From: Trichormus variabilis 0441
GTDB taxonomy: Bacteria > Cyanobacteriota > Cyanobacteriia > Cyanobacteriales > Nostocaceae
NCBI RefSeq assembly: GCF_009856605.1
Contig: NZ_CP047242.1
Location: 3,726,001 to 3,790,000, forward strand
Reading direction: 5' to 3'
DNA: 64,000 nt
Part shown: piece by piece, positions 35,566 through 44,029 of the stretch
Layout of the letters: each line of letters starts with the position of its first letter
Position numbering within the stretch: the first letter of the stretch is position 1
Position numbers and translations under genes: made by a program
Notes under the pieces: generated by a model
What the model saw: the letters and a program-made list of their open reading frames with translations, nothing else
What the model was told of the DNA's origin: nothing
The model's database searches: none

Positions 35566-36123
35566 TTATGATCTCCCGCCAATGCTTTTTTGAAATGCTG
35601 GTCGTTCAGTCATTTGCTTAATATAGTTCACCACTGCTGGATAATCGCCCAAATCTAGTTTCAGCATGATGGGAATATAAGCCAAAATAGACCCCACTGC
35701 AACATCAGCAACGCTGAATTCATTACCCAGCAAAAACGGTTGACGCTCAAAAATTTCATTGAGAGGAGTCAGCAAACGGGGCATTTCTTTTTCTCGATTT
35801 GCTTCGACAAAAATACCAGGCCCAAGGGTGGCGTTAGCAAATACTACCCATTGGGCGAGTATCCCTCGCTCCTCTGGTGACAGGGGAGCTTTACCGTACT
35901 TATCCCTAAGATAAAGTAAAATTGCTCCTGATTCCCAAAGCTGAAGATCCCCGTCTACAATCGCGGGTACTTTGCCAATGGGGTTTATTTTCAGGTATTC
36001 CGGCTGGCGATGTTCCCCCGCCTGCATATCTAACAAAACAAACTCATAGGGAACTTCTATCTCTTCTAAATACCACTTCACGATGGAAGCGCGGCTAAAA
36101 GCCCCTCCATAAAGTTTCAGCAT
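35566..36123 (-). CDS. glutathione S-transferase family protein
   Basis: In this 185-residue protein, residues 1-75 form a thioredoxin-fold N-domain: MLKLYGGAFSRASIVKWYLE (Ser in the activation region), NPIGKVPAIVDGDLQLWESGAILLYL (cis-Pro and the E-S glutathione-binding pair). The C-terminal helical domain includes QPFLLGNEFSVADVAVGSIL, the N-capping box. It is a small GST for detoxification or peroxide reduction. The upstream gene at 36136-36600 ends 12 bp away on the same strand, so the two form an operon. Its stop lies in the direct repeat of an inserted element. Confidence 0.9.
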   Translation of the reverse strand: MLKLYGGAFSRASIVKWYLEEIEVPYEFVLLDMQAGEHRQPEYLKINPIGKVPAIVDGDLQLWESGAILLYLRDKYGKAPLSPEERGILAQWVVFANATLGPGIFVEANREKEMPRLLTPLNEIFERQPFLLGNEFSVADVAVGSILAYIPIMLKLDLGDYPAVVNYIKQMTERPAFQKSIGGRS

Positions 36124-36135
36124 AGCTACCTGAGA

Positions 36136-36600
36136 TTAAAGTACTTTGTGAGTGTGGGAGTGCTGTTTGACGTTATCGTCTTTTGTTACTACTCTATTAG
36201 CATTTAATACCCGCTTACGGTCAAGGGAATATTTAAAATCCGTATAGGTTGTACCGAGAGGAATCAGAGTTTTGGCAATTTCTCGACGCTTGTATGTACG
36301 AGTGGCTGCAAATACTCGTGACGCAAATTCATCGGCGAACTGAGCCGAATCGGGAAAGCCTGCGGGTAAGATTGGCTCATCTCCATGCAAAACCGAACCC
36401 AAGGTGGTTGCATAGGCAAATTTATAAGAGGTGGGAATACCCTTCATAATTGCTTCTAAAGAAGCTGAGGGTATTGGTTCAATCACATCGACTTGATGAA
36501 CTTCGCCATCTTCTTTAATGAAGCAGGTAGCCAGACCGATGACAATATAATCATCACTATTGAGATCGGCTGTGTTTTGCTCAGAAATTGTAGTTGTCAT
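36136..36600 (-). CDS. conserved hypothetical protein in operon with GST
   Basis: I take the ATG at 36600 (MTTTISEQNTADLNSDDYIV, 154 residues). The longer frame upstream runs through repeat sequence and is unlikely to be translated. The core reads VIGLATCFIKEDGEVHQVDV, IPTSYKFAYATTLGSVLHG, FPDSAQFADEFASRVFAATR and ends with a His-rich tail (KQHSHTHKVL) that could bind metal. I do not know the family. The tight linkage to the GST gene suggests a shared stress role. Confidence 0.7.
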   Translation of the reverse strand: MTTTISEQNTADLNSDDYIVIGLATCFIKEDGEVHQVDVIEPIPSASLEAIMKGIPTSYKFAYATTLGSVLHGDEPILPAGFPDSAQFADEFASRVFAATRTYKRREIAKTLIPLGTTYTDFKYSLDRKRVLNANRVVTKDDNVKQHSHTHKVL

Positions 36601-36729
36601 AGGGATTGGGGAGTTTTCAGTGTTGATTGCTGTAAGGCCCTGTGGGCATAGCTGCGCTTTAAGGGAAGGGCATTTAGTCCGTGCTGAGTAGGAAGCCCTT
36701 ATCTCACGCGATGTGCGATTTATTTTTGA

Positions 36730-36840
36730 AACCCCTCTCCAAACCTCTCCCCGAAGCGGAGAGAGGCTTTGAATCTTGCTCCCCTTCCCTGTCTCCGACA
36801 CGCTGCGCGAACGCAGGGAAGGGGTTGGGGGTTAGGTTTG
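36730..36840. repeat. R7 repeat and surrounding gene-free stretch
   Basis: AACCCCTCTCCAAACC faces GGTTGGGGGTTAGGTT, with an inner CCCCTTCCCTG / CAGGGAAGGGG pair around CGACACGCTGCGCGAACG. A weaker relative lies at 16330-16390. The rest of 36601-37162 holds short ATTTTGA heptamers near 36905 and the promoter region of the TPR gene; nothing else is evident. Confidence 0.7.
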
Positions 36841-37162
36841 AGAGAAAGTTGCACACGGCGTTATCTCTTAATTTTGAATTTTGTTGGCGAAGCCTTCCCG
36901 TAGGGTATTTTGAATTTTGAATTGATTGCCCTTGTGTGTCTTCCCTGGCATTTTACCGAATTTGTCAGTCTTACTACTTGAATAGTCTTAGAGATTAATA
37001 TTTCTTGTTTCAGGAATTTACCCTGAGGATGACGTATGTATTACTAGATTGGAGCGTAAATAGTCTGTATCAGGTGTGCTTGTTGGCAAGAAAATTTCCG
37101 CAACAAGCTACCACCACAACTCTAATTTAATTTCTCAGACTAAGCAGCGAAGGTAGGAAAAC

Positions 37163-37873
37163 ATGAACAGTCACTCATTTTTAGCCTCTGGTGATCAGCA
37201 GAATAACTGTTACCAATTTATTGCTAAGACTAAACTGGACCCTCAAGAAAATGGGGCTAGGGGTGATGAGTCGGGGTTCGGTGATGGCTACTTACGCTCT
37301 TGTGCTTTGAGATCAGCGCAACAGGGAAATTATAGCGAAGCGATCGCTCTCCTGAACCAATTGATTAACCGCCATCCTGACAACGCGGTTGACTACAACA
37401 ACCGGGGGTTAATCTATTTTCAATGTGGACATACTCAAAAGGCAATACAAGATTACAACACCGCATTACATTTGAATCCTGATTTAGCCAGCGCTTACAA
37501 CAATCGCGCCAATTATTACGCAGCTTGTGGACAACTAGCAGCCGCTCTGGCTGATTACGATCGCGCTATTGATTTAAATCCTCGTCATGTGCGAGCCTGG
37601 ATTAATCGTGGCATTACTCTACGCGATTTGGGCGAATATGACCAAGCAATTGAGAATTTTGATATTGCCCTGGTTTTTGGTCAGCTAGAGGGGCATATCT
37701 GGGCTGAACGTGGTAGAACTTACCATCTTTGGGGTGATTGGAATTGTGCGATCGCCGACTATCGTCGTGCCGAAACTCAATTACCTTCGTTACATGGTCG
37801 CAGAGATGTTCCTGGCTACCGTTTGCGGCTACAAATGGAAAATTGGTTAAATGAATTGCTGCCTTCGGCGTAA
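37163..37873 (+). CDS. TPR repeat protein
   Basis: The protein has 236 residues. After a ~45-residue leader without signal peptide come at least four tetratricopeptide units of 34 residues: ALRSAQQGNYSEAIALLNQL, VDYNNRGLIYFQCGHTQKAI, ASAYNNRANYYAACGQLAAA and RAWINRGITLRDLGEYDQAI, then a weaker fifth (IWAERGRTYHLWGDWNCAI). TPRs make protein-binding superhelices; the partner is unknown. AGGTAGGAAA precedes the ATG. It is a single gene. Confidence 0.88.
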   Translation: MNSHSFLASGDQQNNCYQFIAKTKLDPQENGARGDESGFGDGYLRSCALRSAQQGNYSEAIALLNQLINRHPDNAVDYNNRGLIYFQCGHTQKAIQDYNTALHLNPDLASAYNNRANYYAACGQLAAALADYDRAIDLNPRHVRAWINRGITLRDLGEYDQAIENFDIALVFGQLEGHIWAERGRTYHLWGDWNCAIADYRRAETQLPSLHGRRDVPGYRLRLQMENWLNELLPSA

Positions 37874-37893
37874 TTAGTCGGTTGTCAATATAA

Positions 37894-37919
37894 GAGACGT
37901 TGTATACAACATCTGTACA
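37894..37919. repeat. R1-like palindrome variant
   Basis: AGACGTTGTATACAACATCTGTACA keeps the AGACG...TCTGTACA frame of R1 but with GTTGTATACAAC as its core. It lies 20 bp after the TPR gene and may be a diverged copy. Confidence 0.5.
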
Positions 37920-38029
37920 TTAATTCTTTCCCCTATCCCCTGCCTAATCAGCAGTACAACCCTGTATTTATAAGCCACTAAATCTATAAAAATAATTTAT
38001 ATTATCTCAACCCCAAGGCAATACTTTCC

Positions 38030-38440
38030 TTAGGGCATAGATTCTGAGGCTTCGGTATCTACTTGCTCTTCATTGGTCAATACAATGGGAATTTGATTAG
38101 GAGCAAATCGGAATCCTTGCTGTTGTCTAATACTATTAGCTTGACTCGAATCAAGATTGCGGCTCAATTGAGCTTGTAAATCGCTAACGCGCTTTTCCAT
38201 CTGTTTGACCTCAACGCGCACTTCGCGCAACTTTGTTTGCTGTGAAAAGTGATGAGGTACAAGCTGCATCAAAGCGGCTGCTGCTGCGGCTGAAATCGCT
38301 ATATTAGCCCCTATTTTCACTGTGGCTTCTATAGCCATTACTCGATAAGAGCGTTGGCGTAGATGCCGTTTTGGGCGGGGTACAGGACGAGGTTGCGGTG
38401 TAGGTTGTTGCGGAAATTGGGAAGGTTGAAAAGCGTTCAT
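38030..38440 (-). CDS. hypothetical membrane protein with coiled coil
   Basis: The protein has 136 residues. A Pro/Gln-rich N-terminus (QFPQQPTPQPRPVPRPKR) precedes a hydrophobic segment IGANIAISAAAAAALMQLV (~residues 43-62). A helix with heptad spacing follows (KLREVRVEVKQMEKRVSDLQAQLSRNL, likely coiled coil). The C-terminal tail is acidic. This looks like the slr1601-type conserved cyanobacterial family; the function is unknown. It stands alone. Confidence 0.72.
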   Translation of the reverse strand: MNAFQPSQFPQQPTPQPRPVPRPKRHLRQRSYRVMAIEATVKIGANIAISAAAAAALMQLVPHHFSQQTKLREVRVEVKQMEKRVSDLQAQLSRNLDSSQANSIRQQQGFRFAPNQIPIVLTNEEQVDTEASESMP

Positions 38441-39021
38441 GATGCTCTAGAGAAAATTGCCTGATTGAATAGCTGAACCGTCAAGAGCCTACTGGCATAG
38501 ATAACGGCTGAGATTAGCTGACATATTACTTCATTTTTTCCAAATTGCTACACGTATGCTGTTTGTCAAAAGTACACAAAAGATACGTAGGTAACTAGTT
38601 GGCACAGCTTTCTGGAATTCAGCCACCAGTATATGGAAACTGCTCCTTGTATGCCAGGATTATTATTCTTTTAAGAGTTAATGTCAATTGCAACGTATAT
38701 CTCACTTGTAAAGCACAACTTACTGTATGATGTACAGTTTTGTATGTTTTGATTCCTCAGGAAAACTAAACCATTCTAAAGTATCAATCAAAACTTGCTT
38801 CTGTCAATTTTATTCTCATGGCAGATGTTACTTTTCTCGCAATTACTACCATTTTTGAAAGATATGTGTCTATTGTAGACTCATAAATGAGCATATATTT
38901 TCGATATATATTTTTATCTCAGGACGTATATACACTTAAAACATAAGTATAAAAAATACAAAAAAGTGTCTGCGTAGAGAAACCTTGTTTAATTCTCGTG
39001 GGTGCAAGTTGCACTGAAATT
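38441..39021. other. gene-free AT-rich region downstream of psaM
   Basis: No coding frame of quality is seen. There are AT-rich tracts (ATATATTTTCGATATATATT near 38895) and a short palindrome GTGCAAGTTGCAC (39002-39014). The first ~150 bp presumably contain the promoter of the 38030-38440 gene. Confidence 0.5.
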
Positions 39022-39074
39022 TATCTAACAAACAAACAAAACACAACAATCCAAAGTATCTGGATTGTTGTGTT
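39022..39074 (-). terminator. terminator of psaM
   Basis: AACACAACAATCCA (39040-39053) and TGGATTGTTGTGTT (39061-39074) form a perfect 14-bp stem with a 7-nt loop. On the minus strand it is followed by TTGTTTGTTTGTTAG. It lies about 100 bp after the psaM stop. Confidence 0.82.
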
Positions 39075-39172
39075 CAGTAATAAGAAGCTTGAGTTTACAT
39101 CAAGCCTGTTTGATGACTAATCATGACAAATTTTCATGACGAGTACCTAAGCAGACTTGATGAGAGGCTTCA

Positions 39173-39295
39173 TTATTTGTAAAGTTCTGTTGCTAAACGC
39201 CAAGCTAGAAGACCTGGAATCAGCGCTACAGCTAGAGCGATGTACACTTGGGTATCCGAAATGGAAGACACTTGAGCAAGGTACAGAGTAGGCAT
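39173..39295 (-). CDS. psaM: photosystem I reaction centre subunit XII (PsaM)
   Basis: This 40-residue protein contains the PsaM signature SDTQVYIALAVALIPGLLAW followed by RLATELYK, a single thylakoid transmembrane helix that sits at the PSI trimer side. I choose the ATG at 39295 because AGGAGG lies nine bases upstream; a longer frame further upstream has no support. This start gives about nine extra residues (MPTLYLAQV) compared with the 31-residue Synechocystis-type protein. A GTG at residue 9 would give the short form but has no ribosome-binding site. A strong terminator follows. Confidence 0.95.
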   Translation of the reverse strand: MPTLYLAQVSSISDTQVYIALAVALIPGLLAWRLATELYK

Positions 39296-39456
39296 GGTGG
39301 GAAACCTCCTAACCTTAAATGGATGTTGACATAGTAGTTCGTTTACTACTTTTCCTTGTTTTGCCAGAAATATGGAATATCTTGTTACAAGATGCAACAA
39401 AAGCACTTGTTAGTCAGTAGTCTTAGTTATCTTTCATTAAAAAAATTTATAAAAAT

Positions 39457-40698
39457 ATGGATTTTTATTTGGGGATAGACTTTGGTACGTCCGGTGCTAG
39501 GGCTGTGGTAATTGATGAATCAGCCCATATCCAGGTGCAGGTGCGTTATCCTTGGCTAGAGGTTGATTCCCTAGTCTCTAGTTGGCAAAAGGCGTTGTTG
39601 ACGCTGCTGGGACAAATTCCCGAACAGTTGCGGCGAGAAATAAAAGCGATCGCAATTAACGGTACTTCCTCTACAGTTTTATTATGCGATGCAAATGGCA
39701 ACCCTGTAGATACTCCTTTACTCTACAACGATGGGCGGGGATCAATAGTACTAAATGAGTTGAGAGATATCGCACCAGCAAATCATACTGTTTTAAGTGC
39801 TACCTCCAGCTTGGCTAAATTGCGCTGGATGATGCAGTTACCCTCTTTTGGCGAAGCACGATATTTTCTGCACCAAGCCGACTGGTTAGGGTTTCTCCTA
39901 CATGGAAAGTTGGGAATCAGCGACTACCACAATGCTTTAAAGCTGGGTTATGACGTGGAAAAGTTGCAATACCCCGAATGGTTAGAAAGTCTGCAACTAC
40001 CGATTCATTTACCCAAAGTTTTACCCCCTGGGACTCCCATTGGTGAAGTAAGTCCCGAAATTTCCCAACAGTTTTTATTACCTCCAGACTGCTTGGTATG
40101 TGCGGGGACAACAGATAGTATTGCAGCATTTCTGGCGAGTGGGGCAAAATCCCCAGGGGAAGCGGTGACTTCCCTTGGTTCGACATTAGTACTCAAACTT
40201 TTGAGTCACACCCCTGTAGAAGATGTACGATATGGAATTTATAGCCATCGCCTTGGTGATTTGTGGCTAACCGGTGGCGCATCAAATACGGGGGGTGCAG
40301 TATTACGGGAATTTTTCACTGATGCTGAGTTAGAAAACTTGAGTCGTGAAATTGATGCCACAAAAGCCAGCGAATTAGATTATTATCCCTTGTTGAAAGT
40401 AGGGGAACGCTTTCCTATCAATGATCCCAATTTACCCCCACGCCTCACACCACGCCCAGAGAATCCAGCAGAATTTTTACATGGCTTATTAGAAAGTATC
40501 GCCCGTATAGAAACCCAAGGATATGAACTATTACAAAAATTGGGTGCAGATAGCTTAAATCAAGTTTATACAGCCGGTGGCGGCGCAAAAAACCCCACAT
40601 GGAATGCAATTCGGCAAAGAAACTTAAAAGTTCCCGTCATTTCTTCACTTAATACAGAAGCCGCCTATGGTTCAGCATTGCTGGCGATGGGAAGATAA
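39457..40698 (+). CDS. FGGY-family sugar kinase, ribulokinase-like (SePSK/XK-1 type)
   Basis: At 413 residues it is shorter than xylulokinases (~490) and close to the cyanobacterial SePSK/plant XK-1 group, for which D-ribulose kinase activity has been reported. Motifs: YLGIDFGTSGARAVVID (phosphate 1), AINGTSSTVLLCD, YNDGRG, VCAGTTDSIAAFLASGA, VTSLGSTLVLKLL (phosphate 2) and VYTAGGGAKNPTWNAIRQ (adenosine). It would return free ribulose to the pentose phosphate pool. It is transcribed away from psaM. The start at ATG 39457 has a weak ribosome-binding site. Confidence 0.85.
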   Translation: MDFYLGIDFGTSGARAVVIDESAHIQVQVRYPWLEVDSLVSSWQKALLTLLGQIPEQLRREIKAIAINGTSSTVLLCDANGNPVDTPLLYNDGRGSIVLNELRDIAPANHTVLSATSSLAKLRWMMQLPSFGEARYFLHQADWLGFLLHGKLGISDYHNALKLGYDVEKLQYPEWLESLQLPIHLPKVLPPGTPIGEVSPEISQQFLLPPDCLVCAGTTDSIAAFLASGAKSPGEAVTSLGSTLVLKLLSHTPVEDVRYGIYSHRLGDLWLTGGASNTGGAVLREFFTDAELENLSREIDATKASELDYYPLLKVGERFPINDPNLPPRLTPRPENPAEFLHGLLESIARIETQGYELLQKLGADSLNQVYTAGGGAKNPTWNAIRQRNLKVPVISSLNTEAAYGSALLAMGR

Positions 40699-40975
40699 GA
40701 GAAAAACTCCTCCTTCTCTCCCTGTCTCTGCGTGAATCAATCACACCATCATTCCCTCATCGGATATTCAGTATGATTTGTTCATAAATATCGTCTAAAT
40801 CCGTATCTATCCCAGTGACAATAGACATATCTCGACTGATACTGGATTCATTAGATACCAGATTATAGGGTTCCAGGTTCGTCATCTGGGCAGCTATTTA
40901 GGGATAGATACTTCGCAGTAACCGAATGTCATCTATCCCTTTAATTATTGTGGATTTTATAAAAACTGCGATCGC

Positions 40976-41938
40976 CTAAATTCCCTCTTTACCTGCTAAA
41001 CTTTGCAAAGCCAATAAACCAGCACCATAAGCAGGTTCATAGCGGGGGAAAATTACCTTCACCTGGGGAAATCTATTTACCATAGCTGCTGTAAATCTTT
41101 GCTGTATCTGACATCTACCCCGCCATACACTTCCCGTTGTCACTATTTCTAAAACTGAGTTAGGAATAAAAATTGCTTCGATTACTGTAGCTGTGGCTTT
41201 GACTAATTCTCTAACAGCATCGTCAATTATATTATTGGCTACTTCATCACCAGAAGCGGCGGCTAAATCAACAATAGGTGCTAAAGCTGCTATTTGTTTT
41301 ACTCCCCATCCCCCACGATAGATAACCTCGATTAAGTCTTCAATATTTTCTAAATCTAAATTCTGTTTAAAAGCTGCTACGAGACTGGTAGATTTTTCAC
41401 GCCCGTCATAAGATTTTAAGGCTGCTTGTAAACCAGCCACAGCAATTTTATAGGCGCTTCCTTCATCACCTAAAATATATCCCCAGCCACCAACTCGCTT
41501 GGTTTGTCCTTGATGATTGCGACCAAAAACGATGGAACCAGTACCAACTGCGACGACAATTCCTACAGGATGACTAATTCCGCCGACTAAAGCAATCAAA
41601 GCATCGTTACAAATAACAATATTAAATGGTTGTAAATTCCAGGTAATAGGTAAAGTTTTACTATTAATTAATTGTTCTATTAGATGTTTAACTACCTTTA
41701 TATCTTCTGGACGACCTACACCAGCCAATCCCAAACATATAGCGTTAATTTCGATTGTTTTGATTAATTTGACAGCCTCATGAATGGCGGATTGAATAGA
41801 TGTAAATGCTGCTTCTATCCCTATACTTTGATAATTAGCTGCACCAGCTTGACCGCGACCAACCACTTGATGTGTATCATCCATTAAAATACACACAGTT
41901 TTACTACCGCCGCCATCTATTCCTAAAACATAGCTCAT
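40976..41938 (-). CDS. BadF/BadG-type sugar kinase (N-acetylglucosamine/MurNAc kinase-like)
   Basis: This 320-residue protein belongs to the ASKHA fold with YVLGIDGGGSKTVCILMDDT (phosphate 1), CLGLAGVGRPED, VVAVGTGSIVFGRN (phosphate 2) and GGWGYILGDEGSAYKIA, a block conserved in GlcNAc/glucosamine kinases. The end ARYEPAYGAGLLALQ-like stretch (FPRYEPAYGAGLLALQSL) fits. It begins 1 bp after the stop of an AmpG-like permease gene, so the pair probably imports and phosphorylates an amino sugar or anhydro-muropeptide product. The precise sugar is inference. Confidence 0.87.
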   Translation of the reverse strand: MSYVLGIDGGGSKTVCILMDDTHQVVGRGQAGAANYQSIGIEAAFTSIQSAIHEAVKLIKTIEINAICLGLAGVGRPEDIKVVKHLIEQLINSKTLPITWNLQPFNIVICNDALIALVGGISHPVGIVVAVGTGSIVFGRNHQGQTKRVGGWGYILGDEGSAYKIAVAGLQAALKSYDGREKSTSLVAAFKQNLDLENIEDLIEVIYRGGWGVKQIAALAPIVDLAAASGDEVANNIIDDAVRELVKATATVIEAIFIPNSVLEIVTTGSVWRGRCQIQQRFTAAMVNRFPQVKVIFPRYEPAYGAGLLALQSLAGKEGI

Positions 41939-41939
41939 A

Positions 41940-43211
41940 TTAACTAGTTTGGTGATTGGTTTCTTCCGGCAAAGGAATAAAAAATAGAGAAATCATTCCA
42001 GGGATAGTTAAAACACAAACTAGGACGAAAAATAATGGATAGCCAAGTGAGTTTTGTAGATAACCGCTAACTATTCCTGGTAGCATCATTCCTAAGGCCA
42101 TGATACCTGTAGATATGGCAAAATGGGATGTTTTATATTCTCCTTGAGAGATGTACATTAAATACACACTAAAAGCGGTGAACCCGAAACCATAGCCAAA
42201 TTGCTCTAGGGAAACAAGGGGATATACTAATGTTAGCGGAGGTTGATTATAAGCCATGTAAACGTAGAATAGATCAGGTAGGTTCAAAGCTAAAGCCATT
42301 GGTAAGAGACATTTCTTCAGTCCATATTTAGCTATTGCTAGTCCTCCCAAAATACCGCCACAAATCAAAGAAATAACGCCAAATGTGCCATAAACTAAGC
42401 CAACATCCGATGTAGTTAATCCTAAACCACCTAATTCTGGTTTATCTAATAAAAATAAGGAAGCAATTTTCAGCAGCATGGCTTCGCCAAATCTGTAAAG
42501 TAGGATAAAAGCTAAAATGGCGAGAATTTTTGGTTGCTGGAAATATGAGGTAATTATTTTTAAAAAGGGGATTTTACTACTAGCTTGTAGTTCTCTTGGG
42601 TTATCTGATTCTGGGAAGGGTAAAATTAGGCGATCACTGACATAAATCATTGCTAAAATTACAGTAGCCGAGCCAATAGCCAAAGTCCAACTGAGAGGAA
42701 TATCATTGAGGTAAGTTTCTAGTTGTCCGGCGAAAACTACTAAAAATCCAGAGCCGAAAATAACAGCTAGTCTATAGAATAGTGAGCGAACACCCACAAA
42801 GAAGGCTTGTTGGTCGGGATTTAACGCTAGTAGATAAAAGCCATCTGTTGCAATATCATAGTTTGCGGAAATAAATGCACCTATAGTCAAAGCAGCTAGG
42901 GAGATGAAAAAGAAATTTGGTAATTGTAAACAAAATGCTACTACAGCCAAACAAGCACACATAGCAAATTGAGTATAAAGTATCCACTGGCGTTTGGTTG
43001 AGTAAACATCGACAATCGGCCCCCAAAACATTTTAATTACCCAAGGTAGATAGAGAAAACTTGTCCAGAAGGCAATTTGTGTATTAGCTATTCCTAGCTT
43101 TTTGTAGAAAATTACAGAAACAGTGTTGATAATAACGTAAGGGACACCAGAAGCAAAATATAAAATAGGAATATAAGCCCACGGTGAGGTAAATCTGGCT
43201 TGATATTTCAT
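41940..43211 (-). CDS. AmpG-like MFS permease
   Basis: This 423-residue protein has about 12 transmembrane helices. The N-terminus WAYIPILYFASGVPYVIINT and the loop LYLPWVIKMFWGPIVDVYST KRQW-type sequence (TM2-3) are typical of the AmpG/SLC33 (acetyl-CoA/muropeptide transporter) branch of the MFS. AmpG imports GlcNAc-anhydroMurNAc peptides during cell-wall recycling. The sugar kinase gene follows after one base, which supports a salvage operon. A role in uptake of another sugar cannot be excluded. Its ATG at 43211 follows a duplicated ATTTCATTAAAT sequence. Confidence 0.87.
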   Translation of the reverse strand: MKYQARFTSPWAYIPILYFASGVPYVIINTVSVIFYKKLGIANTQIAFWTSFLYLPWVIKMFWGPIVDVYSTKRQWILYTQFAMCACLAVVAFCLQLPNFFFISLAALTIGAFISANYDIATDGFYLLALNPDQQAFFVGVRSLFYRLAVIFGSGFLVVFAGQLETYLNDIPLSWTLAIGSATVILAMIYVSDRLILPFPESDNPRELQASSKIPFLKIITSYFQQPKILAILAFILLYRFGEAMLLKIASLFLLDKPELGGLGLTTSDVGLVYGTFGVISLICGGILGGLAIAKYGLKKCLLPMALALNLPDLFYVYMAYNQPPLTLVYPLVSLEQFGYGFGFTAFSVYLMYISQGEYKTSHFAISTGIMALGMMLPGIVSGYLQNSLGYPLFFVLVCVLTIPGMISLFFIPLPEETNHQTS

Positions 43212-43433
43212 TAAATTTCATTAAATCTATTAAGTAACGATGCTCTTTGATAGACGATAATTACACAGTTTATGTGAGGCGATCGCTACCAGTATTATCG
43301 TAAGATAAACTAATATTTTGAGCGATGAATGTAGCAAATCTATAAATTTAGATACTCTACTTATCTCTTCTGGTAGAAGGAAAAATTATTGGTAATTAAT
43401 AAATTACTGGTAAGTCTTTTACACAGTAGAATT

Positions 43434-43709
43434 ATGAACATTATCGCCTGGATTATTCTTGGTCTCATTGCTGGAGCCATAGCCAAAGCTATTTACCCTG
43501 GTCGTCAAGGTGGTGGTATTTTGGGAACTATGATCTTAGGTATTATTGGCGCTTTAATCGGTGGTACAATTGTTACCCTGATAGATACGGGAACACTACA
43601 ACTGACCGCAGCTAGCCTTAGTATTTCTGGGATAATTGTGGCAATTATTGGAGCTATAGTTGCTATCTTTCTATGGAATTTAATCACTGGAAGTTCCAGA
43701 AGCTATTAG
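43434..43709 (+). CDS. GlsB/YeaQ/YmgE family stress membrane protein
   Basis: I choose the ATG at 43434 (MNIIAWIILGLIAGAIAKAI, 91 residues). The longer frame from 43389 adds residues not seen in the family. Glycine-rich hydrophobic segments alternate with the short loop YPGRQGGGILGTMILGIIGA, the Transgly_assoc (GlsB) signature. These small inner-membrane proteins are induced by stress; the mechanism is unclear. It lies near a CsbD gene, another stress protein. A hairpin at 43787-43813 lies downstream. Confidence 0.88.
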   Translation: MNIIAWIILGLIAGAIAKAIYPGRQGGGILGTMILGIIGALIGGTIVTLIDTGTLQLTAASLSISGIIVAIIGAIVAIFLWNLITGSSRSY

Positions 43710-43786
43710 TCAGATGATAGAAATCATGGTTAGAGCGAATTTATTCAAAACTAACCTTTTTTACATGAAAAATTTAAAACAAAAAT

Positions 43787-43813
43787 ACTCCACTCTTTTA
43801 CAAGTAGTGGAGT
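43787..43813 (-). terminator. stem-loop, probable terminator for the minus-strand CsbD gene
   Basis: ACTCCACT (43787-43794) pairs with AGTGGAGT (43806-43813). On the minus strand it is followed by ATTTTTGTTTTAAATTTTTC, so it fits termination in that direction. The R3 element lies between it and the CsbD stop. On the plus strand it is preceded by T-rich sequence and could also end the GlsB transcript. Confidence 0.6.
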
Positions 43814-43882
43814 TAAAAAATACAAAATATTAATCTGGAAAATTTAAGCTGTAACTACAGTAATTAAAACGTGCATATCCTT

Positions 43883-44023
43883 TTAGGGACTTACAGAGAA
43901 AAAATATTCCAAATGTAGGGTGCGTCAGTATGAATAAGTTCTTGGTGTATTTAGGTTTTTTGATACTGACGCACCCTACTGAACTATCAATTTTGGATAA
44001 TCTATTTTTTGGTATTCCCTTAA
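43883..44023. mobile_element. MITE-like palindromic element, family R3, copy 2
   Basis: About 141 bp from TTAGGGACTTACAGAGAAAA to GGTATTCCCTTAA. The inner inverted pair TGTAGGGTGCGTCAGTAT (43914-43931) / ATACTGACGCACCCTA (43962-43977) is perfect over 16 bp. Sequence order and length match the copy at 35165-35306. It ends 7 bp from the CsbD stop codon, again placing the element between a gene and its terminator. Confidence 0.8.
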
Positions 44024-44029
44024 AGTTTT

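Noticed and set aside
36601..36801. N-terminal extension of the GST-operon hypothetical protein
   Set aside because: The upstream codons run through R7 repeat DNA and encode proline/serine-rich text with no ribosome-binding site. The ATG at 36600 starts the conserved part.
39296..39406. Longer psaM frame
   Set aside because: AGGAGG directly precedes the internal ATG at 39295, and the upstream residues do not resemble PsaM.
40757..40883. Small minus-strand frame between the FGGY kinase and the BadF-type kinase
   Set aside because: The text looks somewhat coding (e.g. VTGIDTDLDDIYEQIILNIR), but there is no ATG at its start and a stop lies just upstream. It may be a remnant, but I cannot support a gene.
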